Source: Hemibagrus wyckioides
Taxonomy: Eukaryota > Chordata > Actinopteri > Siluriformes > Bagridae
DNA: 64,000 nt
NCBI RefSeq assembly: GCF_019097595.1
Contig: NC_080727.1
Coordinates: forward strand, 10,096,501 to 10,160,500
Direction of reading: 5' to 3'
Of this stretch, positions 42,301 through 51,135 are shown piece by piece (within the stretch, counting starts at the first letter, position 1; each line of letters starts with the position of its first letter). A model generated the notes under the pieces. The model saw only the letters and a program-made list of their open reading frames with translations. It was not told where the DNA came from and did not search any database. The translations under genes were made by a program, and so were the position numbers.

Positions 42301-45300
42301 TAGAAGAATGTGAACATGGTTCTAACCTACGGATAACAAATAAAGCCAGTTGTGTTCCGGTTGCTCCGTGTTCGAGGTCATTAGATCTGTATGTTTCATT
42401 TTGGCACAGGTTTTTATGCTGGATGCCCTTCCTGACACAACCCTCCCATTTTATCTGTGTTTGAGACAGCACTGAGAATTAAGCCCTGAATAAAACCAGT
42501 TACTATTATTATTATTGTTGTTTTGTTATTGCCGTTCTCAGTCTACTTGTCTAATTTTATTGACGAATAAAATTCGGTTTCGTTTGCCCATTCAAAAATG
42601 TATTTTGTCCCAGCCAAGCAGACAGGCATTAATGTTGAGCCCTGCAATTTATGTGGAAAAATATGCAGAATATATTAGAGAACTTCTATGTATGCCAGTA
42701 ACTGTGTAGGTAGATACAGATAAAGTTGGTTTATTCTATGAGAGAAAAAAATGATGATTTAAGCATAAGGGTTAACAGTCAGGTTTTGCTGTTAGCTTTT
42801 TTCTTGCTTAATGTTTTCCACTGAGTGACATTAATGAGAAATTCAACACAGCATTACCGAAGCAAGTGTTGGACACGGCTCAGCTAAATATTGATCTGTG
42901 AGATGATAAATGGGATTGGTGTATATGCTGTTATTACCCTGAAAGTAGAAGCTTTGAACTCTGATCTGTTTGAGCAGAGTGTACAGATGAGGAGGGGAGA
43001 GAGCTGGACAGACTAAAGAAATAAATCACTTGCTTTACAGATGGAGATGAAAACCAGGGCTAATACCCTTTGGCACCAGTGTTAGCAAGTAGTTGATTTG
43101 AATTGCAAAGTGAACATAGACCAATGTGTCCATAAAAGAAAACATTTAAAAAAAGGTTAAGCCAGAATTTCATTATTAAATATTTAGACATGATCAAATT
43201 TAATTCTAATTATGAATGTGCATATATATTTTTTAAACTCACAAAAGACTTATACTCTGACCAGGCATAACATTATGACCACCTGCCTAATATTGTGTTG
43301 GTCCCCTTTTGCTGCCAAAACAGCCCTGACCCATCCTGCACTGTGTATTCTGACACCTTTCTGTCAGAACCAGCATTAACTTCTTCAGCAATTTGAGCAA
43401 CAGTAGCTTGTCTGTTTGATCGGACCACACCGGCCAGCCTTCACTGACCACGTGACCCTGTCACTGGTTCACCACTGTTCCTTCCTTGGACCACTTTTGA
43501 TAGATACTGACCACTGCAGACCGGGAACACCCCACAAGAGCCGCAGTTTTGGAGATACTCTGATCCAGTGGTCTAGCCATCACAGTTCGGTCCTTATCAA
43601 ACTCGCTCAAATCCTTACACTTGTCCATTTTTCCTGCTTCTAACACATCAACTTTGAGGACAAAATGCTGCCTAATATATCCCACCTGCTAACAGGTGTC
43701 ATGATGAGGAGCTAATCAGTGTTATTCACTTCACCTCTCAGTGCTCATAATGTTATGCCTGATCAGTGTATATAACAAGGCATTTGAAAAGTTTTATGTA
43801 ATTGTTCATCTTTCTGCAGGGAGGTGTTCAAGGCCAAACACAGGCAAACTGGCAAGAAAGTAGCACTGAAGAAGGTGCTAATGGAAAATGAGAAAGAAGG
43901 GGTAAGTCTCAGAAGTGGAGCATTGGCTTCATCCTGAAATGCTTGTCTCTCAGATTTCTCCAAGCCTTCCACTGCTGTCATGTTGTCTTATTTTATTTAA
44001 TTTTTTGTTGAAAGCATCAAGACAGGGATTTCTTTTGAATTCTGTTCCATTGTTATTATATAGAGACTTCTACAAATCAGACTGATAGCTTTTGGTAGAC
44101 ACATTTATTCACTAAACATAGGCTCAAGCACCATCTTTTTACACAGGTAGAGGAAATTTGGCTTACAGGGCAGATGACCAGCCACTGACCTGTAGCAACC
44201 TTGGGATTATAGTGTTTACTCACTGGTGTCTGCTCTAATAGCTTTTGAATATGTGGTGCACTTTTCCTTGCTCAGAAAAGCCAGTGGAAAACTAGTTTTA
44301 AAGAGTGCTTGTGGGTAGACAGTGACATTATAACATTCATACTTCTGGAGCTTGTGGACAGAAATATGAGATTTTGTACATGAGGTGGTATTTTTCTGGA
44401 CGACGAGGACAACAAACTGTTTATAATTGCTGCTGTATGTAGAGTCCCATTTTGAGATTTTTATGTAGTCGTGTTTAAGAAGAGTAACAGTGATATGAAG
44501 TGTTTCCATGCAAACTTAATATTTTTTCTTTGTTTTCTTCTGTCATGTTATATGTTGTGATGAAATGTTATTCTTTCTAGTTCCCCATCACAGCACTGAG
44601 GGAGATCAAGATCCTGCAGCTGCTGAAACATGAGAATGTTGTAAATTTGATTGAGATCTGTCGAACAAAAGGCAAGCCTCTTTACTGGGTTTCTTTCTTT
44701 CATTATAATGCATTAAGAGCTAAATATACTTTTGAATGCATATAAATATAAATACATGTATAATAAAATGAACAGTACGAACAAACGATGATGATGATGA
44801 GATTGTCAATATTTTTTATTCTCTATTTAGAGTAAAGCAATTCGTACAACTTATTCTAAAGAAGTGTGTGTGTGTATGCAGCCACCCAGTTTAACCGTTA
44901 CAAGGGCAGTATATACCTGGTGTTTGATTTCTGCGAGCACGATCTGGCCGGCCTGCTAAGCAATGCCAATGTTAAGTTCACGCTGTCAGAGATTAAGAAG
45001 GTCATGCAAATGCTGTTGAACGGACTCTACTACATCCACAGAAACAAGGTTGGCATCTCTCATCATTCCTCTGTTCCTGTTGCTCATCTGAATATTGAGA
45101 GGTCTGAGAAAATGTTCTTCCATGTTTAACACATTTTCTTCTAAATACCAGACAGGAAAAGCTTCATTTCTAAAACTCTCTTCGCATATATTTTAATCTC
45201 AAACACAAATGTCAAATTTGCCCGACATCTGTAAAAAGTAGTTTTCTCTGGCGGTAGCACAGGGCTACTTGTTTCTTCATAGTGAAGGGTCACTACAAAT

Positions 45301-48300
45301 CAAAACAAAGTTCACAACCAAATTCTGCACTTTAGATAGATAGATAGACAGATACTTTATTCATCCCAAAGGGAAATTCACAGTTTCCAGCAGTATCCAC
45401 AAACACAGGTAATAGATAAAATAGGAAGGAATATAACAAAAATACTAAAATACCTTTAGGCTGATTAAGGAGCAGCTTGCTAGACACGGCTTTCTGCCAC
45501 CAACTGTATAAGTATTGTGCGATGGTTCCAGAGATTTGTAGAAACTTTGTCTATGTGCATTGAAAAACTGTTCTGGTGGCTTGTAGTAATTTGTCACTCA
45601 TATGTATGTATTTTATTTCTCTTCTTCCTGTTTGTAGATCCTGCACAGAGACATGAAGGCAGCGAATGTGCTTATCACAAGAGATGGTGTATTGAAACTT
45701 GCTGATTTTGGCCTGGCAAGAGCCTTCAGTCTAGCAAAGAACAGCCAGGGCAACCGCTACACCAACCGAGTAGTGACACTGTGGTACCGACCTCCAGAGC
45801 TCCTGCTAGGTGAGTGGAAAACAGTTAGACTGGAACATTAATACAATCAATAGAATATCTCTAATAAAACTAATTAAATACAAGGGTGCATATTTTTGGT
45901 CAGTCATCATCAGGAAATGGTGTATCCTGGGGTGCAGGCTTCTCACTGAATCCTAAGCAAAGATCACAAGAAGTAATTTTTGTCACAGTCTATTTCCAAA
46001 GTTATGTATCTATATTGTATATTAATAATGAAGACATTGAAATTGTCAACAAATATAAAATTATGTAGTCAACAAAAACGTGTTAAATAGAATATGAATA
46101 TGTTTTATATTTTCGATTCTTCAAAGTAGCCACCTTTTGGAATTCTGTCAGCTTCATGAGGTAGTCAGCTGGAATGGCTTTCAAACAATCTTGAAGGAGT
46201 TCCCAGAGATGTTGAGCACTTGTTGGCTGCTGTTCCCTTCATTCTCCAGTTCAACTCATCCCAAACCATCTTAGTTGGATTTAGATCAGGTGATTGTGGA
46301 GGCCAGGTCATCTGATGCAGTACTCCATCACTCTCCTTCTTAGACAAACAGCTCTCGCATAATGTAGAGGTGTGTTTGTGGTCATTATCATTTTGGAAAA
46401 CAAATGATGGCTCCACTAAGTGCAGACCAGATGGGATAGCATGTCATTGCAACATCCTGTGGTAGCCATGCTGTTTAAGTGTGCCTTCAAAGTCACCAAC
46501 AGTCTCAACACTCCCACACCATCACACCTCCTCCTTCATGCTTCACAGTGGGAACCACACATCTAGGAACTGTCCGTTCACCTGCTCTTATGTCTAACAA
46601 GGACATGGCAATTAGAAGCAAAAATCTCAAATTTGGACTCATCAGACCAAAGGACAGTTTCCCACTGATCTATGTCAATTCCTTCTGTTTCTTGGCCCAA
46701 GCAAGTCTCTTCTGCTTGTTGTTCTTTTAAAGTAATGGTTTCTTTGCCGCAATTTAGCCATGAAGACCTGTCTCCTCCTCCAGTGGATGTTGAAATGTCT
46801 GTTACTGGAAGTCTGAGAAGCATTTCTGTGGGCTATAATCTGAGGTGTTGTAAATTGGTGGTTTTTGAGGCTGGTAATTTTAATAAACCTATCCTCTGCA
46901 GCAGAGGTAGCTCTTCCTTTCCTGAGACGGCCCTCACGAGAGACAGTTTGATCACAACGTTTGATGATTTTGGTGACTGCACATGGGGATACATTCAAAG
47001 TTCTTGAGGCTTTTCAGATGGACTGAACTTCATTGGACTCTCCCTTCTCTTAACTGAGACTTTCTTGCCATAATTTTTTCATTATTGACTTGTTCAGTAT
47101 TGACTCTGTTCTGATCCTTCCTTTGCACAAGACAGCTGAAGGTCTAAAGTACATTTAAGAAGGCAAGACATGTCACAAATTGACTCTTGACAATGCACAA
47201 CTGTGAACAGAATGCCAATCCAGGTGTCTACCTTGTGAAGCTGTCAGCAAAGCTAAATATAATATATGCACATTTTTAAATGCACTTTTCTGCCCTCTTT
47301 CTCTCGTTTTGTCGAACTAAACAAACGACATCATTGAGTCAACGGATATGCAGATAGGATTATGCTGCTTCACAGTCTGCACCAGTAAGACTCCTTAACA
47401 CCCAAACTGAATGATGTAACTCATGCATTCACAAGCTAGTTCCTTTTGTTTGTTTCTGAACCACGTGTCCCAGTTCATACAGAATTAGTACCGCACTACT
47501 TAACACCGAGTCTCGTTCAGTAAGGGGCGTTTTCATTCAATAGGTCCAACCAGTGACATGCTCCTTCATGGCCTGTGCCACATATTTCAGGTCACGTGTT
47601 TACCACAGGCTAAATTTAAGTGAATGAAAAATGTGTTAGCACATGGAAGTGAATGTGAATGATTTGTTTACTTAAAAAATTTGTTTAAAACACAGATTTA
47701 TTCATCTCGTTCAGAGCGAACGAGATACCAGGGCAGCATGCCTAACCACACCGCATGGATGTATTCAATTTAACACTGAAACTGTTTAAAAGGCCATTTC
47801 CTCTATGGTAGCCAAATGGCTTTGCAGTTGTCCAGATATTCTGGATCATTTTGAACATCAAACTCTTCTAATTTGACACCCCCCCCCCCCTTTTTTTTTT
47901 TACCAGTTGTCAGCATAAAAATAACTAGTCTAGTTTGGAAAAGTGGGTTTTGTATTTTATGTAAGTGTAAACCTTTTAAGAAGTCAAGTATGACAAAAAA
48001 ACATGAATCAGGCAGTGTACAGAGACATGTATTTGTTTTTAACAAAAGTGCAATATTGTCTGTAGTGTCCATCTGTGAGGTTACCTGGACACAAAATATA
48101 TTTTTTCTTAACTCTGGGCAACATCAAAAAAAAGCTTGCTTGCTGATGTTATTCAGTCAGGTTAGCAACAGAAAGCTTATTTCTACATCTGAGCAGATTT
48201 GTTTGTTTTTTTCTAATGTCTTTTGTTTGTGTCTATTCAGGAGAGCGTGATTATGGGCCACCCATCGATCTATGGGGTGCAGGATGTATCATGGCTGAAA

Positions 48301-48952
48301 TGTGGACACGGAGCCCCATCATGCAGGGAAACACCGAACAGCACCAACTCACTCTTATCAGCCAGCTGTGTGGATCCATTACTGCTGAAGTAATGAAGCT
48401 ATGCATGTTTATTTTAAACTTGGTTATTTTTATTGTTTGCTTGCAGCATTGACTCAAACACCAGCTTGTAGTTAACTGTTACTTCACTGGATTTAAAGGA
48501 TGTATACAGCTACTGTTTTTTATTAAATTTTTGTAATTTGTCAATGATGCAGAGGAAAGGTTTCTAACGTTCTTCCTCTTTCTCAGGTGTGGCCTAGTGT
48601 GGATAAAAAATATGAGCTGTACCAGAAGATGGAGTTACCCAAAGGACAGAAGCGAAAAGTAAAAGAGCGTCTGAAGGCATATGTTAAAGACGCATATGCC
48701 CTGGATCTGATCGATAAACTGCTGGTGCTAGACCCAGCCCAGCGTGTGGACAGTGATGATGCGCTCAACCATGACTTCTTCTGGTCTGACCCCATGCCTT
48801 CTGACCTCAAACATATGCTCTCCACACACAACACATCTATGTTTGAATACCTGGCCCCCCCACGGCGCCGTGGACACATGCCCCAACAACCAGCCAATCA
48901 GAACCGCAACCCAGCTACAGCCAGCCAGTCAGAGTTTGACCGTGTTTTCTGA
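39346..48952 (+). CDS. cdk9: Cyclin-dependent kinase 9 (P-TEFb catalytic subunit), 8 exons
   Basis: Join of 39,346-39,389, 39,541-39,654, 43,820-43,901, 44,581-44,671, 44,882-45,048, 45,638-45,809, 48,241-48,389 and 48,587-48,952: 1,185 nt, 394 residues. Cdk9 pairs with cyclin T in the nucleus and phosphorylates the RNA polymerase II tail, DSIF and NELF to release paused polymerase (known). Seen: glycine loop IGQGTFGEVF, ATP lysine in VALKKV (Lys70), the PITALRE helix, hinge [16 protein letters not shown] (Asp171), DFGLARAF (Asp189), T-loop [16 protein letters not shown] (Thr208), basic [12 protein letters not shown], and C-terminus SEFDRVF. From [12 protein letters not shown] on, the length is exactly 372, as in human. 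An upstream exon adds 22 residues in frame. All catalytic residues are intact and no frameshift is seen. Confidence 0.98.
39541..39654 (+). CDS. cdk9: cdk9 exon 2
   Basis: Acceptor TTGTTCCAG, donor GTAAAA. Contains the canonical start [16 protein letters not shown] and runs into the glycine loop IGQGTFG, where a codon is split (GG|G). The inner ATG is at 39,563-39,565 in context ATCATGT. Confidence 0.97.
39840..40730 (+). mobile_element. L1/Tx1-like LINE C-terminal fragment, split by an insertion
   Basis: Before the split: a worn copy of the S-x-x-C-W-R-C-G-x-x-x-G-T-x-x-H motif (PPMLEM ... [11 protein letters not shown]). After it (40,395-40,730): [35 protein letters not shown] and [20 protein letters not shown] with [12 protein letters not shown], the C-terminal end of L1/Tx1-type ORF2. 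Between about 40,055 and 40,365 lies another repeat (CCTCCTCAGTCTGTCAGTTGG then AGCAGGGCAGTGACCGC). Lies in cdk9 intron 2. Confidence 0.65.
41110..41240 (-). repeat. Short retroposon-tail repeat
   Basis: TTCAAGTTTATTGTCATGTGCACA starts a repeat known to me as common in fish introns; the reverse strand would end in an AATAAACTTGAA-type tail. In cdk9 intron 2. Confidence 0.5.
41396..41680 (-). repeat. Retroposon tail, inverted copy of 36,570-36,790
   Basis: GTCAAGAAACATATATTGTC, CTCCAGGACCCTGGTGCTAC and ACACAGAGCTAAGGACAAA mirror the other copy. In cdk9 intron 2. Confidence 0.65.
41690..43250. other. cdk9 intron 2, remaining part
   Basis: Apart from the short repeat at 42.4 kb, no element or exon is recognised. 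Confidence 0.4.
42395..42485. repeat. Short interspersed repeat
   Basis: GGTTTTTATGCTGGATGCCC followed by TTCCTGACACAACCCTCCC: a motif widespread in fish genomes by recollection. The class is unclear. Confidence 0.45.
43253..43770 (-). mobile_element. Tc1-like non-autonomous element just upstream of cdk9 exon 3
   Basis: Termini GACCAGGCATAACATTATGACC and CATAATGTTATGCCTGATCAG. The minus strand encodes [19 protein letters not shown] ... [20 protein letters not shown] and then jumps from the GTGTCAGAATACACAGT point into the terminal repeat exactly as at 3.2-4.0 kb. A premature stop follows VVNQ. The DDE domain is absent. Confidence 0.88.
43820..43901 (+). CDS. cdk9: cdk9 exon 3
   Basis: Acceptor TTTCTGCAG, donor GTAAGT. 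Encodes [20 protein letters not shown] and MENEKEG with the ATP-binding lysine. A Tc1-family relic ends ~50 bp before its acceptor. Confidence 0.98.
44581..44671 (+). CDS. cdk9: cdk9 exon 4 (GC donor)
   Basis: Acceptor TTTCTAG. Encodes [20 protein letters not shown] and [10 protein letters not shown] plus one base. The only junction keeping frame and family sequence is AAAAG|GCAAGC, that is, a GC donor at 44,672. Confidence 0.97.
44672..44881 (+). other. cdk9: cdk9 intron 4, GC-AG type
   Basis: Starts GCAAGC and ends ATGCAG, 210 nt. GC-AG introns are a minor (about 1%) class; the exon side AAAAG and the +3 AAG partly fit the stronger consensus they usually need. A GT-rich run lies before the acceptor. 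Confidence 0.9.
44882..45048 (+). CDS. cdk9: cdk9 exon 5
   Basis: Acceptor TGTATGCAG, donor GTTGGC. Encodes [20 protein letters not shown] through [11 protein letters not shown], covering hinge and helices D and E. Human has ASPYNRCKGS at the start, so this is the variable spot. Confidence 0.98.
45330..45450 (-). repeat. LINE-type tail with (TAGA)n end
   Basis: TAGATAGATAGATAGACAGATAC then TTTATTCATCCCAAAGGGAA: on the reverse strand TTCCCTTTGGGATGAATAAAG runs into TATC repeats, a common fish LINE/SINE 3' end that seeds a microsatellite. In cdk9 intron 5. Confidence 0.6.
45638..45809 (+). CDS. cdk9: cdk9 exon 6 (catalytic and activation loops)
   Basis: Acceptor TGTTTGTAG, donor GTGAGT. Encodes [37 protein letters not shown] and [19 protein letters not shown]. 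The T-loop threonine is present. Confidence 0.98.
46110..47262 (-). mobile_element. Near-full-length Tc1-like relic in cdk9 intron 6
   Basis: Transposase pieces in order on the minus strand: HTH ([20 protein letters not shown], a GRP-like hook and [15 protein letters not shown]), then [17 protein letters not shown] (first catalytic Asp), [13 protein letters not shown] (second) and [17 protein letters not shown]. The third catalytic Glu is Lys. Frames shift between the pieces. Outer sequence CTTCAAAGTAGCCACCTTTTGG is the usual start of this family. Confidence 0.85.
47270..48235. other. cdk9 intron 6, remaining part
   Basis: Holds a poly-C/poly-T run at about 47,878-47,902 and a small palindrome at about 47,707-47,726. 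No element named. Confidence 0.4.
48241..48389 (+). CDS. cdk9: cdk9 exon 7
   Basis: Acceptor TCTATTCAG, donor GTAATG. Encodes [20 protein letters not shown] through [16 protein letters not shown] of the C-lobe. Confidence 0.98.
48587..48952 (+). CDS. cdk9: cdk9 exon 8 (C-terminal)
   Basis: Acceptor TTTCTCAG. Encodes [20 protein letters not shown], the basic KRKVKERLK stretch, [16 protein letters not shown], and the tail [12 protein letters not shown] ... SEFDRVF, stop TGA at 48,950-48,952. The tail is the region that in the family contacts cyclin T/Tat and is autophosphorylated. Confidence 0.98.
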   Translation: MWPSVDKKYELYQKMELPKGQKRKVKERLKAYVKDAYALDLIDKLLVLDPAQRVDSDDALNHDFFWSDPMPSDLKHMLSTHNTSMFEYLAPPRRRGHMPQQPANQNRNPATASQSEFDRVF

Positions 48953-49606
48953 TTTCTCCCTTTTTCATGCAGAATTTAGAAAGGAGCAACAGGTTTATGA
49001 GATCAAACTGAGATGTGGGTTTAATTTGATTATCAGGGGGTCAAGCGAGTTAATAAACAGTGATCAGCTGTCTTTCCTTCAGTTCTAATATAGAGTCTGG
49101 TTGTCTGTAGATGTACTTCTCTGAATTACGTCTTTGATCATACAGATGCACTCTGATTTCTGTGATCAGCTCTCTGGAGACCCCTAGTTTAGCCACATGT
49201 TTATTTAGCAACATCTGGATTGTTGTGGCATGAAACACTGCTCAGATGTCAGGTTTGCTGTGTCTGTGTTAGCTGATGTTGGGACCAGCAGTTCATTTGG
49301 GAATGAGTTGCATGTTGAGTTAGAAAAGATGCATAAAAAGATACAATGAACAGTCGTTATGATTACACAGTCTGAGACGTATCTGACACCATGTGTTGCA
49401 CCTTCCTGTTTAAATTTCAGTTACAGTTTTCTTGTATTCTGAATTTTGCAACTTGTATTATTTTAGTTCAATATTATGTTTAGAATTTATGTAGCTATAT
49501 ATCATATGGTTTGCAACCTCTGATATGTTTGTGTTTAAACTTTATTGCTTTTTACAAAAATAATAATAATGTGTTTTGGTTTTTGAGGTACTTCACTTGA
49601 AATGCC

Positions 49607-49612
49607 AATAAA
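49607..49612 (+). terminator. cdk9: cdk9 polyadenylation signal
   Basis: AATAAA about 655 nt after the stop codon, followed within ~50 nt by GT-rich sequence (GGGTCTTGTGATC). It gives a 3' UTR of about 680 nt with several ATTTA-like AU stretches near 49,450-49,560. Confidence 0.75.
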
Positions 49613-49719
49613 CCTGTAACTTTTTACTCCGGGTCTTGTGATCTTCACATGTAGCCACTAAGTGGCGCAGTAGCACATCTTTTGTATGCTGAATGAAAAT
49701 GTTTACTGCAGTACTTTAA

Positions 49720-49784
49720 ATGCTTTTAACACCATTTATCCCAATGTTCACCACTTATCCTGGGATAGGTGGTGTTAAAAGCAT
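49720..49784. repeat. 24-bp-arm inverted repeat downstream of cdk9
   Basis: ATGCTTTTAACACCATTTAT followed by CCCA at 49,720-49,743 pairs with the inverse at 49,761-49,784 with two mismatches and a 17-nt loop. It lies about 110 bp after the cdk9 poly(A) signal. It could be a tiny MITE or a hairpin. Confidence 0.8.
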
Positions 49785-50224
49785 CTAAATGCATAAACAG
49801 CAACTATTTTCCAACTGACACCTGTTTTCCGGATACATATAAATAAAATGGTTGCTGTAATTACAGACTGAAAGTAACCTGTATTATTGCCCAGAGTTTT
49901 GAATTGGTGCATGAACAGATGTGATCAGGACTCGTGTGAATGTGTTTATTTGTATTTATTTTAAACATCACTGTTCCATTTAGCTGTAACATCTGTGTGC
50001 TAAAATTCTGCCTGTTGCCCAAAAAAGCTGCCAGTTTTCCAGTTCGCCATCTACTGCATAGCCTTCAGCCATGTAGATCAGAAAATTAATTTATTTAAAT
50101 TATTAGTCTAACAGACCAATAACTATAATAATTCAATAATATGTCTATAATTGCTTAATTGGTGGTTGGTTATGATTTCCACCAGTCAATTTTTTCCACC
50201 AGACAATTATTTTTAAATCAGTGA

Positions 50225-50460
50225 CCCCAGTTTGCAAGGCGAGGAGTCCTGGCATACAGTCGGTATTCCAGTTCATCTCGAAGGTGTTCAGTGGGGTTGA
50301 GGTCAGGGCTCTGGCAGGACACTCAAGTTCGTTCACAGCGTCCTTGGCAAATATCTCCCTTGACAGTTGTGTTCATCCAGGTTTGTGGCAACAGTATAGG
50401 AAAGGCTCACTTATGGATATGGTGGTCTGGTGTCCACTTACTTTTACCTATAATCTGTAC
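50225..50460 (-). mobile_element. Tc1-like fragment between cdk9 and fnbp1
   Basis: The reverse reads PDLNPTEHLRDELEYRLYAR, the third-catalytic-residue region with Glu kept. The far end GGTGTCCACTTACTTTTACC resembles a worn Tc1 terminus. Short and truncated. Confidence 0.65.
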
Positions 50461-50869
50461 ATTATAAGTGGTCAACAAGAGTATGCTAAGATATCAGTAA
50501 AAGTCATTTGTACATGATATAAATGTTGATTATTATACCACTTGTTTGCAAGCCTGCTGCTGTAGACTTAGACCTGATTAACTGGTGCATTATTCATGCC
50601 ATGTTGCTGGTTTGTCTTGTTTTTTTTTTTTTGTACAGAATTTTTTATTTTCTTATTATTTTTTAGATGGTGTTTGCACTGATAGAAGTGTTAAATGAAG
50701 GCAAGGTGTAAGAGCAAACTTGCTCCCCGCTTTACTGTGCCCCACATACTGTACGGCCATATTATTTTCTTCCATTAAGGAGTGCACGTATATAGGAGCC
50801 CATATGGGATTCGTCCTGTGCCTGTGAGGCTCCAGTCCTTTCTGAGGAAGGTAGTTTGAAGTTAGTGCT

Positions 50870-51111
50870 TTTACACACACACACACACACGCACACACAC
50901 GCACAGCAGAAGAGCATGAGAGCCGGGGGGAGGGGGCGCTAAGAGAGAGAGAGAGAGAGAAGAGTGAGTGAGTGAGAGAGAGAGAGCGAGAGAGAGCGCA
51001 CCCACCCATACAGTAGCGCGCGCTCTAGAACACACACAGAACCCGTTTCCTTTGCTCGCGTGATCTAGAAGCCGAGAGCGCTCCGTGTCAGAACCCCGGA
51101 TTACTGAAACC
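50870..51111 (+). promoter_or_regulatory. fnbp1 promoter/5' UTR with AC and GA tracts
   Basis: CpG-containing sequence directly before the start codon, with (AC)n at 50,873-50,905, a purine (GA)n tract at 50,939-50,997 and CGCGCGCTCT near 51,017. About 1.3-1.5 kb from the cdk9 poly(A) signal. The promoter role is inferred from the first coding exon. Confidence 0.5.
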
Positions 51112-51135
51112 ATGAGCTGGGGCACTGAATTATGG
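51112..51135 (+). CDS. fnbp1: First coding exon of an F-BAR protein (FNBP1/FNBP1L group)
   Basis: ATG AGC TGG GGC ACT GAA TTA TGG then donor GTAAGT: MSWGTELW, phase 0. This is the invariant first-exon peptide of FNBP1 (FBP17) and FNBP1L (Toca-1), whose next residues are DQFDNLEKHTQWG on exon 2. TRIP10 starts MDWGTELW and is less likely. These proteins bend membranes through an F-BAR domain and recruit N-WASP and dynamin through an SH3 domain (known). Kozak context is ACCATGA. The neighbours cdk9 and olfm1, with FNBP1 on human 9q34, favour fnbp1 over fnbp1l. No second exon was found to 64,000. Confidence 0.82.
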
